Assembly (NCBI GenBank): GCA_964595455.1
Contig: CAZQQL010000121.1
Location: forward strand, 1-7,732
DNA length: 7,732 nucleotides
Direction of reading: 5' to 3'
Origin: DAOUEG01 sp964595455
GTDB taxonomy: Bacteria > Chloroflexota > Dehalococcoidia > Dehalococcoidales > RBG-16-60-22
In this document: one piece after another, positions 1-5,663 of the stretch
Layout: the number at the start of each line of letters is the position of its first letter
Numbering within the stretch: position 1 is the first letter of the stretch
The notes under the pieces: model-generated
The model's input: the letters and a program-made list of their open reading frames with translations, nothing else
Told to the model about the DNA's origin: nothing
Databases searched by the model: none
Position numbers and translations under genes: made by a program

Positions 1-1366
1 ACTTCATCGGGACGACGGCATCGTGTACGCGGTACGTTGCCGCCGATGGGTCGAGACTGCTTTGCCGCTTCATCGGCGCCAGGATGCGGGACATTACCCT
101 CTCAGCTTCGACAGCGTCGATGGACTGCAGTTGAGCGGATGCTGCAGCCGCTCCGGCATGCTGCCCGGCCACGAAGCCGGTAAATGCCGCGGACGCCACC
201 CCGAGGCCTCCCTGCCCGCCTCCACCGCCGGACCACGAGTTGCTGGATGCCGCCCCGGCCGCCCAGAGCCCCTCGACGCTGGTGCGTCCCTGCGTGTCCG
301 TGCGCATACCGCCGCCGGAATAGAGCAGCTTGGGCATCATCTCGATGCGCTCTTTCGTCGGCTCGATGCCGGCTTTCTCCCGGAGCAGCTTCATGTTATC
401 GTTGGCCATGAGGTGGGAAAGGTCGTCCACCTGGTCCTCCGCCAGGGAGGCAATTTCCGCCTCGCTGAGCCCCTGGAGATTGAGGTAGACAGGGCCGAGA
501 CCGGCGGCGCATTCCCGCTGCATCGCGTCGATGACCCGCGCATCGAACGTGTAGACCGGCTGGACATGCTCGATGAGTTCCGGGTAGTACTTCTTCATCA
601 ACTGCTCGCCGCGGGTGTTCTCCAGGTAGAGGTAAAAATGGATGCCGAACAGCTCCTTGCCGAGCACTTTAGTGCCCCATACGTAACTACTGCTGAACTC
701 GGCATTGACGAGCTGCGCTCCGGCGCGGTACCCTGCGGCGGCCCCGTCGCCGAGACAGGAAGCATAGGTCTTCTCGTGCATGTAGCCGCAGTTGCCGAGG
801 CAGTTGACGACCGATTTCGCGTTGAAGAGGTAGACTTTCCCGTCCACCAGGCCCAGGCCCGCCGCTCCGACCACCCGGCCGTCCCTCGTCAGCAGATCGA
901 CGATGTTGATCTTGTCCATCGTGCGTACGCCGCGGCGTTTCGCGGTCTTCCTCAGGGCCGCGAGAGACTTGGGAGCATCAAACAGCGTGACATGGATGTG
1001 CGGTCCCCAGTTCAGGACTTCTATCTCACCGTCCTTCTTGTGGAAGGTCACGCCCATGGCCGCGAGGTCCGCGGTCAGCGTGTGCATGCCCCTTCCGAAA
1101 GCGTACGTCCAGTCCTGATTGCAGAAAAAGTAACTCTGCCGTATGACCTTTTCCGCCCACGTATCCGCATAGTCCGGGTACACATAGGCCAGGATGCCGC
1201 CGCCGATGGGCACCTGTCCGCACCAGCCTACGCCGCCCTTATCGAGCACGAGGACTTCCTGCCCTTGTTCCGCGGCCTTGAGAGCGGCGCACATGCCGGC
1301 GCCGCCGGCGCCCAGGACAAGGACGTCCGTGGTAATCACTGTTCCGAGGTCTTCCGGTTTTTTCAT
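1..1366 (-). CDS. FAD-dependent oxidoreductase, fumarate reductase/AprA-like flavoprotein (C-terminus outside window)
   Basis: The 455 visible residues form the N-terminal and central part of a flavoprotein of the succinate dehydrogenase/fumarate reductase/adenylylsulfate reductase alpha family. A Rossmann FAD motif GAGGAG is at residues 19-24, followed by LDKG (41-44), which should hold the adenine ribose. A GDGAAAGYRAGAQL segment (207-220) and the late FAD motif GLWAAGAAS (366-374) followed by a Gly-rich run are family signatures. The ATG start is supported by an AGGGAAGG ribosome site. Family members are usually about 500-600 residues, so roughly 50-150 residues lie outside the window. It sits 36 nt behind a ferredoxin gene in the same operon, so electrons probably pass between the flavin and that ferredoxin. 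The substrate cannot be read from the sequence; AprA, fumarate reductase and other dehydrogenases of this fold remain possible. Family is confident, function is not. Confidence 0.88.
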   Translation of the reverse strand, partial: MKKPEDLGTVITTDVLVLGAGGAGMCAALKAAEQGQEVLVLDKGGVGWCGQVPIGGGILAYVYPDYADTWAEKVIRQSYFFCNQDWTYAFGRGMHTLTADLAAMGVTFHKKDGEIEVLNWGPHIHVTLFDAPKSLAALRKTAKRRGVRTMDKINIVDLLTRDGRVVGAAGLGLVDGKVYLFNAKSVVNCLGNCGYMHEKTYASCLGDGAAAGYRAGAQLVNAEFSSSYVWGTKVLGKELFGIHFYLYLENTRGEQLMKKYYPELIEHVQPVYTFDARVIDAMQRECAAGLGPVYLNLQGLSEAEIASLAEDQVDDLSHLMANDNMKLLREKAGIEPTKERIEMMPKLLYSGGGMRTDTQGRTSVEGLWAAGAASSNSWSGGGGGQGGLGVASAAFTGFVAGQHAGAAAASAQLQSIDAVEAERVMSRILAPMKRQSSLDPSAATYRVHDAVVPMK

Positions 1367-1402
1367 CTTACCTTCCCTCTCATGTCCGCTTGCAGGAACG
1401 AC

Positions 1403-1624
1403 CTAATACGGCGCCGCCATTTCGCCGCGGCCGCGTTCCGGCGCAACATCGAAGACGTCGGCCGGGCAGAAGGACTCACAGCCCCAGCAGGCGATGCAGT
1501 CCTCCGGGTACTTGACCACGGCCTTGCCGTCCGTCTCATCGATGCGCAGGACGTCCATCGGGCAGCAGGCGACACAGGTCCCGCAGCCCGTACATTTTTC
1601 CCGGTAAAAGTTCCGTATTGCCAT
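1403..1624 (-). CDS. Small 2x[4Fe-4S] ferredoxin, partner of the flavoprotein
   Basis: This is a 73-residue ferredoxin-type protein with two complete cluster motifs. The first has C11, C14, C17 and C21 followed by Pro22; the second has C43, C46, C49 and C53 followed by Pro54. Each follows the CxxCxxCxxxCP pattern, so two [4Fe-4S] clusters are expected. An extra Cys at position 20 is not part of the standard set. The ATG is preceded by a GGGAGG ribosome site at good spacing. It is the first gene of the operon and is followed by the flavoprotein gene. The arrangement recalls AprB-AprA, but AprB is about twice this length because of a C-terminal extension that is absent here. This is better called an AprB-like or generic dicluster ferredoxin than a true AprB. 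Its likely role is electron transfer to or from the flavin subunit in the cytoplasm. Confidence 0.92.
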   Translation of the reverse strand: MAIRNFYREKCTGCGTCVACCPMDVLRIDETDGKAVVKYPEDCIACWGCESFCPADVFDVAPERGRGEMAAPY

Positions 1625-1662
1625 GATGCCTCCCGTAAGAGCGCCAGGTAGAGTTTTGGGTT

Positions 1663-1691
1663 ATTCTAACAGGTATTGGACCGGCGGACAA
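1663..1691 (-). promoter_or_regulatory. Extended -10 promoter of the ferredoxin-flavoprotein operon
   Basis: On the minus strand, TTGTCC (1691-1686) and TAGAAT (1668-1663) are separated by exactly 17 nt, and the -10 box is preceded by TGT, giving an extended -10 (TGnTAGAAT). Transcription would start near 1656 and leave a leader of about 30 nt before the ferredoxin ATG. The -35 box touches the T-tail of the upstream terminator, so this operon appears to be insulated from the sigma-factor module and read by the housekeeping sigma factor. Confidence 0.55.
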
Positions 1692-1722
1692 ATAAAAGGG
1701 CAGTTCAGAAGAACTGCCCTTT
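1691..1722 (-). terminator. Intrinsic terminator ending the sigma-factor module
   Basis: A perfect 12-bp stem (1722-1711 paired with 1706-1695) closes on a 4-nt loop. On the minus strand it runs into TTTTATTT. It lies about 20 nt after the stop codon of the 51-residue secreted peptide gene. Read on the plus strand, the hairpin is followed by GCTGGC with no T-run, so it works for leftward transcription only. Confidence 0.9.
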
Positions 1723-1742
1723 GCTGGCTCAAGGTTCTGTTG

Positions 1743-1898
1743 CTAGGGTTGGAAGGGAGGTGGGTCCTGGACCTGCACCTGGTTAACTGAACCCTGTCCG
1801 TTTTCACCGCGGACCTGGTCGCCGCCGGCAAATGCAGGAGCGGCAATAGTCATCGTCAATACGACAACTATGATTATGATTCCAGCGAGTTTTTTCAT
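1743..1898 (-). CDS. Small secreted peptide, 51 residues, function unknown
   Basis: ATG AAA AAA opens a frame of 51 codons ending in TAG. An AGAGG ribosome site lies 4-5 nt upstream. Residues 1-24 form a textbook signal peptide: Lys2-Lys3, a long Ile/Val/Leu core (residues 4-17), then APAFA with cleavage predicted after Ala24. The mature peptide would be only about 27 residues, hydrophilic and rich in Gln, Val and Gly, ending in a Pro-rich DPPPFQP tail. It has no cysteines. It is the last gene before the terminator and starts 43 nt after the Cys-repeat gene, so the two are presumably cotranscribed. I do not recognise the family. A peptide signal, a wall- or membrane-associated peptide, or a partner of the neighbouring secreted protein are all possible. 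The gene call is favoured by the signal peptide, ribosome site and terminator together. Confidence 0.75.
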   Translation of the reverse strand: MKKLAGIIIIVVVLTMTIAAPAFAGGDQVRGENGQGSVNQVQVQDPPPFQP

Positions 1899-1941
1899 AA
1901 AACCTCTTGATGTTATTTTGGTACGTGTGGGTTGATGGTCA

Positions 1942-2292
1942 TTAACCTTCTACTTCCACGCCGAACATGTGCCGCCACATGCGAGCATACTGATACGTGC
2001 TGTCTGTCCCTTCCTCATTCAGGGAGTTGCCATGCCGGAACTGGTGGGCGGTACCGTTGCAGGTCTGCGCCTGGGCCCGGGTCTGTGAGCGGTCACCATC
2101 ACAATCGTTCGGACAGACGCCTTCATTCGGACAGGTACCCTCATTCGGACAGACACCATCGTTGACGCAGGCGCCGTTGCCGCCGCCTCCACCGTTGTGA
2201 GGTCCGGCCGCCAGGACGGCGCCGGTGATGGAAAGTACCAGGATGACGGTAAGCGTGAGTGCGATAAGGATTCTGCGGGTTGTCTTTTTCAT
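1942..2292 (-). CDS. Secreted Cys-repeat protein, 116 residues, function unknown
   Basis: The start chosen is the ATG at 2292, because an ideal ribosome site (AAAGGAGGTGA) sits just before it; the frame also opens at 2322 but without such support. Residues 1-29 are a signal peptide (KKTTRR, hydrophobic core, AVLAA). The mature protein begins with a Gly-rich stretch (34-40). It then has three hexads of the form C-x-N-x-G-x, starting at C42, C48 and C54, and a broken fourth at C60 (CPNDCDGD). C64 and C78 bring the total to six cysteines. The remaining C-terminal part (about 79-116) is polar and ends in an acidic GVEVEG. An even number of cysteines in an exported protein suggests disulfides or metal binding; the DCDGD segment could bind a cation, but that is a guess. 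It follows the putative anti-sigma gene by 69 nt, a gap that carries a candidate promoter. Family not recognised. Confidence 0.82.
   Translation of the reverse strand: MKKTTRRILIALTLTVILVLSITGAVLAAGPHNGGGGGNGACVNDGVCPNEGTCPNEGVCPNDCDGDRSQTRAQAQTCNGTAHQFRHGNSLNEEGTDSTYQYARMWRHMFGVEVEG
2108..2179 (-). repeat. In-frame 18-bp tandem repeat encoding the Cys hexads
   Basis: Three close copies of an 18-bp unit lie end to end at 2108-2125, 2126-2143 and 2144-2161, with a fourth, diverged copy at 2162-2179. Each unit encodes six residues of the C-x-N-x-G-x pattern in the secreted protein. The copies differ mainly at synonymous or Thr/Val positions, which points to duplication followed by selection on the Cys, Asn and Gly. 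Slippage could change the number of hexads without breaking the frame. Confidence 0.85.
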
Positions 2293-2296
2293 CGTT

Positions 2297-2307
2297 TCAC
2301 CTCCTTT
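2297..2307 (-). promoter_or_regulatory. Strong Shine-Dalgarno site fixing the start of the Cys-repeat gene
   Basis: AAAGGAGGTGA is nearly the full complement of the 16S rRNA 3' end and ends 4 nt before the ATG at 2292. It decides between this start and the in-frame start ten codons upstream. It is the strongest ribosome site in the module, so this protein is probably made in larger amounts than the sigma and membrane proteins, whose sites are weak. Confidence 0.85.
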
Positions 2308-2320
2308 CCTCAGGGGTTCC

Positions 2321-2350
2321 ACGATGATTAACGGGACATCCCGTTTTCCG
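2321..2350 (-). promoter_or_regulatory. Candidate ECF-sigma promoter upstream of the Cys-repeat gene
   Basis: On the minus strand, CGGAAAAC (2350-2343) and CGT (2323-2321, followed by G) are 19 nt apart. The same two blocks at the same spacing occur upstream of the sigma gene (4410-4381). GGAA followed by CGT is the general form of ECF promoters, although 19 nt after AAC is longer than the spacers I know for well-studied examples. Transcription would start around 2313, giving a leader of about 20 nt that is mostly the ribosome site. This would be an internal promoter raising expression of the two secreted products. Confidence 0.5.
2330..2345. repeat. Inverted repeat between the -35 and -10 elements of the candidate internal promoter
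   Basis: AACGGGA and TCCCGTT are perfect 7-bp arms separated by 2 bp. The repeat overlaps the last three bases of the -35-like block and fills much of the spacer of the candidate promoter at 2321-2350, so it is placed where a repressor or activator could bind. As RNA from an upstream start it could fold as a 6-bp stem with a 4-nt loop. It has no T-run on the minus strand, so it does not look like a terminator there. Confidence 0.4.
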
Positions 2351-2361
2351 TTACACCGTCA

Positions 2362-3762
2362 TTAGTGATGCCCGGCATCGCCGTTGTGGCCGGAGCTTTG
2401 GTTCCCGCCATTGCTCCCATTCGGTACACCATCACCCTGGGAAGGGTTTTGCTGTCCCTGGGAAGGACCGCCGGGTCCCGCTCCGGAAGTTCCTGTTGTT
2501 CCGCCGTTCGGCACTCCGGGTGTTGTCTGCCCGGAGGATGCCCCAGGTGTCTGCGTCGGTACTGCGGTTGACGTCTGGGTCTCGGTGGGTTGCCCGCCCT
2601 GATGTTGCCCGTTTCCATCCTGTCCGTAACCACCCTGACCGCCATGCTCCCCGTTCTGTTCCAGTTGGCTGTTGCCGTTGCTATGTTCCTGTTTCTCCAT
2701 CCCGGAAGTATCAGGACGCCCGTGCTGGTTTCTACGCATGTGCTGGAAGGCGTTTTCCACCTGCTCCGCCAGTTGCACGGGCACATTCCCTTTTATGCTG
2801 TCGAATTGCCCCTGCAGCTTTTTGGACGCTGTTTCCAGCAGCGCATTCAGTTCAGCATCTTCTCCGGCAGCCGCCGTAATATCATCGCACAACAATGAGA
2901 TCTGCAGGAACTGGTGGAGCGCCTGTTCGCCGTGGTTTCCCTTTCCTCCGGCGAACGACGCCTCCGCACGCTGCATCCGCTGCTCCATGGCAACAATCGT
3001 CAGGTTAGCGGCGGCCGCGACATCAAATATGGCTATGGGCTGCAACGCCATGATCTGGAATTTTATCGCGGTTTCTCTGACCTGTCCGATGGGCTCCGTA
3101 TCTTCAGCAATATCCTCCATGCTGTCGATACGGTCCATATGATTGGTCATTCCCTCCGCTACAGACATCAGCGTTACCAGATTCCCCCGGCGAACTGCTT
3201 TCCTGAGGTTATCTTTATACCTTGAGATAGCCAGCGAAATCCGTTCAGGGTCTGTCCCGAATAAGCGGTCAATTTCATCAAGACGCCGGCCGGCAAACTC
3301 CATTTGCAGTACCGCGCTCATGGTAATGTCAGTCTCCAGCCAATCCCGGACCTCTTCCCAGCCGATCTTGACCGGATACAGCGTCTCGCCGGGCAAGCTG
3401 TCATTAGCGGCAAACACGGTCCCTGCTCCAACTCCGCTCAACACGATGACCACCGCCAGCACAACGGCCGTAACCCGCACCCAGCCGCTCCTCATGACAG
3501 CCAGCCAGGAAAGCCCCATTGACTTGCTGCCTTGCCCGGCCTGCTCCCTGCGGATTTCCTCCATCAGGCTGGCTTTAGCTCTTGCGTTGAAGGATGCTGA
3601 AGGAGCGATCCGCGGCAGTTCTCCCACGTTCAGCGCGAGCCGCAGCAACGGCTCGAGTTCGCCGCGGAGGTCTTCATGCCGTGCCAGGCACTCTTCCGCC
3701 GTGACTTTCCCGGCCTTTATGTCCTCCAGGCAGGAGGCCAGTATGTCGGCGATGTTCTTCAA
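2362..3762 (-). CDS. Single-pass membrane protein with DUF5667-type region, probable anti-sigma factor
   Basis: This 466-residue protein has four parts. Residues 1-75 are a cytoplasmic helical segment with the pattern ILASCLEDIKAG...CLARHEDLRGELEPLLRLAL. A single membrane helix spans about 95-118. A helical extracytoplasmic region follows (about 120-345) whose start, DSLPGETLYPVK (121-132) and AGRRLDEIDRL (157-167), matches my memory of DUF5667. The tail (about 346-466) is low complexity, rich in Gly, Gln, Asn, Ser, Thr and Pro, with several His, and ends in GHH. The start is TTG at 3762, overlapping the sigma stop codon in TTGA, which indicates translational coupling. Placement and topology (short inside part, one helix, large outside part) fit an anti-sigma factor that senses the cell surface. 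This role is an inference: the N-terminus is not a classical zinc anti-sigma domain, having no HxxxCxxC motif. Confidence 0.85.
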   Translation of the reverse strand: MKNIADILASCLEDIKAGKVTAEECLARHEDLRGELEPLLRLALNVGELPRIAPSASFNARAKASLMEEIRREQAGQGSKSMGLSWLAVMRSGWVRVTAVVLAVVIVLSGVGAGTVFAANDSLPGETLYPVKIGWEEVRDWLETDITMSAVLQMEFAGRRLDEIDRLFGTDPERISLAISRYKDNLRKAVRRGNLVTLMSVAEGMTNHMDRIDSMEDIAEDTEPIGQVRETAIKFQIMALQPIAIFDVAAAANLTIVAMEQRMQRAEASFAGGKGNHGEQALHQFLQISLLCDDITAAAGEDAELNALLETASKKLQGQFDSIKGNVPVQLAEQVENAFQHMRRNQHGRPDTSGMEKQEHSNGNSQLEQNGEHGGQGGYGQDGNGQHQGGQPTETQTSTAVPTQTPGASSGQTTPGVPNGGTTGTSGAGPGGPSQGQQNPSQGDGVPNGSNGGNQSSGHNGDAGHH

Positions 3763-4340
3763 ACTTGTTCCGTTCCTTCTTCGAGGAGTTGGTGCAGCTT
3801 TTTCAGCGCGCGGTGCTGGATGACCCGTATCGCGCCCTCTTTCTTTCCCAGCATTCCGGCGATTTCCGAATATTCATATCCATCGATGAATTTCATAATA
3901 ACGACCTGTCGCTGCTCATCCGGCAGCCGGCCTATGGCGATTGCCAATCGTTGCCGGTCGGCGGATACTTCGGCCAGTTCTTCCGGTCCGGGATCTCCGC
4001 TTTCCATATCGAATTGTTCATCGATCGAGTCTCTGTCCTTCCGGGACCGGTAGTGGTCGATGAGCAGGTTCCGGCTGATGGTCATCAGCCACGCCCCGAA
4101 AGCGGATTTCTTCCTGTACTTTCCAAGCGCTTTCCAGGCTTTCATGAAGACCTGCTGTGTCAGGTCTTCGGCGTCATGCGTGCTGTAGACCCGGTAGTAG
4201 ATGTGCCGGTAAACCAGGTCCACGTAGTGGTCGTATAGCTGCCCGAAAGCCCCGGCATCCCCCTTCGACGCCTTTTGCACCAGCCGGTCAATTTCAGGTT
4301 CGGAAAGCGCCTCGCCCCCCGTTTTCAAATGATCTTCCAC
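3759..4340 (-). CDS. ECF-type RNA polymerase sigma factor (sigma-70 family)
   Basis: This 193-residue protein has only sigma regions 2 and 4, as expected of the extracytoplasmic-function group. Region 2 covers about 25-97 and includes DAEDLTQQVF (56-65), the core-binding and -10 recognition part. Region 4 covers about 126-183 and includes LPDEQRQVVIMK (139-150), followed by the helix-turn-helix YSEIAGMLGKKEGAIRVIQHRALKKL (157-182 in outline), which reads the -35 element. The best start is GTG at 4340; no in-frame ATG lies between it and the upstream stop. Its ribosome site is weak (GAGG about 15 nt upstream), so TTG at 4328 is an alternative. It is the first gene of the module and overlaps the putative anti-sigma gene by 4 nt. 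A promoter-like element upstream suggests autoregulation. Confidence 0.95.
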   Translation of the reverse strand: MEDHLKTGGEALSEPEIDRLVQKASKGDAGAFGQLYDHYVDLVYRHIYYRVYSTHDAEDLTQQVFMKAWKALGKYRKKSAFGAWLMTISRNLLIDHYRSRKDRDSIDEQFDMESGDPGPEELAEVSADRQRLAIAIGRLPDEQRQVVIMKFIDGYEYSEIAGMLGKKEGAIRVIQHRALKKLHQLLEEGTEQV

Positions 4341-4379
4341 TGTGGTTAACGGATACCTCGTGATAACGTTACATAATTA

Positions 4380-4410
4380 GACGAATTTTGTGGACTACCT
4401 TTGTTTTCCG
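4380..4410 (-). promoter_or_regulatory. Candidate autoregulatory ECF-sigma promoter of the sigma operon
   Basis: On the minus strand, CGGAAAAC (4410-4403) is followed after 19 nt by CGTC (4383-4380). The match to the element at 2350-2321 is exact in the -35-like octamer, the CGT and the spacing, while the spacers share little sequence. Transcription would begin near 4372, about 30 nt before the GTG start. The rest of the 143-nt gap between this operon and the regulator gene (4341-4483) shows no convincing housekeeping promoter and no terminator for the regulator, so some readthrough from the regulator gene is possible. Confidence 0.5.
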
Positions 4411-4483
4411 GCAGATTCCATGCGGATAACAGGCGACAAAAAGCGGACTGCCATCGGGACTCGATGTGAAACGGAGGTGACAC

Positions 4484-5626
4484 TTACTCGTAGAAAGTGG
4501 TCGAACCGGTCTGGGTAGTATCATAGCCGCCGACCCGGTCGACGATCTTCTTGAATTCCGTGCTGCTGATCGTTTCCAGCATGTCTTTCAGCAGAGGGCT
4601 TTCATAGATTTCCCTCGGCATGACGAGGTCGTATCTCTCCCGGAACAGGGGTAGAAAATCAAGATTGTTGCTGATGGCCGCCGCTTCGATGCCGAGGCCG
4701 ACATCCGCGCTCCCGTGGGATATGTGTGATGCTACCGCCAGGTGCGTATCGAGCTCCACATCATACCCCTTGATGCCGGCGGGATTGATGCCCTCATTCT
4801 TCAATTGAAGGTCGAGGAGGACCCTGGTGCCGGAGCCCTTCTGCCGATTCACAAAAGTGATGTCGTTACGGGCCAGGTCCTTCAGCCCGGTGATCTTGCG
4901 CGGATTGTTCTTCACGTACATCAGTCCCTGGATACGGTAGGCGAGATGCACAATGGCCATCTTCCGTCCCGTCAGGATGCGGCGGACGTAGGGATAATTG
5001 TATTCACCCGTCTCTTCATCCAGCAGGTGGGTGCCGGCCAGGTCGGCCCGTTCTTCCTGGAGGGCGATAAGCCCGCCCAGGCTTCCGGCGTGGATAACAT
5101 CGAACCGGACGTCCTCGTTGCGGGTGCGGAGCAGATCGAGCAGTATGCTGAGTGCCAGGTCATGGCTGCCGACGATGCGGATGATATGACGCTTATCGTT
5201 CTCATCCGTTTCCGAGACCAGTTCTTCCGCCTGGGCGCGGCGCTCTTCCCGCCAGCGTTCCAGGCTGAGATAAAAGGCGGCTTCGACTTCCTCAGGGCTG
5301 TAGCCCTGGCTCAAAATGCGGACGATGTCATCATTGAGGTTCTCCAGGAGTCGCTTCTGCCGGGCGGCCCTCATTCCCTCGTCGCCGCCGCGGGGAGCCA
5401 CCGTCGTGCCGCCGCCGCGCCTCGAAACGATTATCCGTTCCTGCTCCAGCTCCAGGTAGGCCCGTGCCACCGTGTTGGGATTGACATTGAGTTCCTGTGA
5501 CAGCAGGCGGATGGCGGGCAGGCGTTCTCCGGGCTTCACCTGCCCGGATGCAATGAATTCTCTCAGTTGGTCGGCAATCTGCAGATAGAGAGGCGTCAGC
5601 GAATGATAATCCAGCCGTATTTCCAT
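4484..5626 (-). CDS. GntR-family HTH regulator fused to a MoeA/LysR-type substrate-binding (PBP-like) domain
   Basis: Residues 9-77 of this 380-residue protein form a GntR winged helix, with PLYLQIADQLREFI (12-25), GERLPAIRLLSQEL (33-46) and NPNTVARAYLELE (49-61); the short form resembles the YtrA branch. A charged linker (about 80-145) leads to a periplasmic-binding-protein fold (about 147-375). That domain carries AGTHLLDEETGEYN (197-210), RQKGSGTRVLLD (261-272) and HGSADVGLGIEAAA (304-317), typical of the PBP-like domain also found at the C-terminus of some MoeA proteins and in ModE-like regulators. It probably binds a small anionic or metal-oxyanion ligand; molybdate or tungstate is plausible but unproven. 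The ATG has a GGAG ribosome site. The gene is divergent from the VOC-nitroreductase-dehydrogenase operon, the usual position for its regulator. Confidence 0.9.
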   Translation of the reverse strand: MEIRLDYHSLTPLYLQIADQLREFIASGQVKPGERLPAIRLLSQELNVNPNTVARAYLELEQERIIVSRRGGGTTVAPRGGDEGMRAARQKRLLENLNDDIVRILSQGYSPEEVEAAFYLSLERWREERRAQAEELVSETDENDKRHIIRIVGSHDLALSILLDLLRTRNEDVRFDVIHAGSLGGLIALQEERADLAGTHLLDEETGEYNYPYVRRILTGRKMAIVHLAYRIQGLMYVKNNPRKITGLKDLARNDITFVNRQKGSGTRVLLDLQLKNEGINPAGIKGYDVELDTHLAVASHISHGSADVGLGIEAAAISNNLDFLPLFRERYDLVMPREIYESPLLKDMLETISSTEFKKIVDRVGGYDTTQTGSTTFYE

Positions 5627-5663
5627 AAGCTCCGGTCCGGTACATACGGATTGATGATTGATA

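Noticed and set aside
23..1651. Long open frame on the plus strand, 542 codons, covering the left end
   Set aside because: It is antisense to the ferredoxin and flavoprotein genes, whose minus-strand products have intact Cys and FAD motifs and ribosome sites. The plus-strand product has no recognisable domain, is Arg/His/Ala rich, and has no ribosome site; GC-rich third positions commonly create such frames.
1661..1846. Minus-strand frame of 61 codons ending near the terminator
   Set aside because: It overlaps the 51-residue secreted peptide gene in another frame and runs through the terminator hairpin and the ferredoxin promoter. It has no signal peptide or ribosome site.
2108..2179. Possible CRISPR or regulatory direct repeats
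   Set aside because: The 18-bp units have no spacers between them and are in frame with a coding sequence, where each encodes one Cys hexad.
2752..2758. GGAAAAC on the minus strand within the membrane protein gene
   Set aside because: The base triplet 19 nt downstream is not CGT, and the site is coding sequence.
2328..2786. Minus-strand frame of 152 codons inside the 3' part of the membrane protein gene
   Set aside because: It is an alternate frame over the low-complexity tail of the membrane protein gene, whose own frame runs on without a break. The product is Arg/Pro rich with no domain.
4482..4500. CACTT/AAGTG inverted repeat at the end of the regulator gene, considered as a terminator
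   Set aside because: The arms are only 5 bp with a 9-nt centre, it is largely inside the coding sequence, and no T-run follows on the minus strand.
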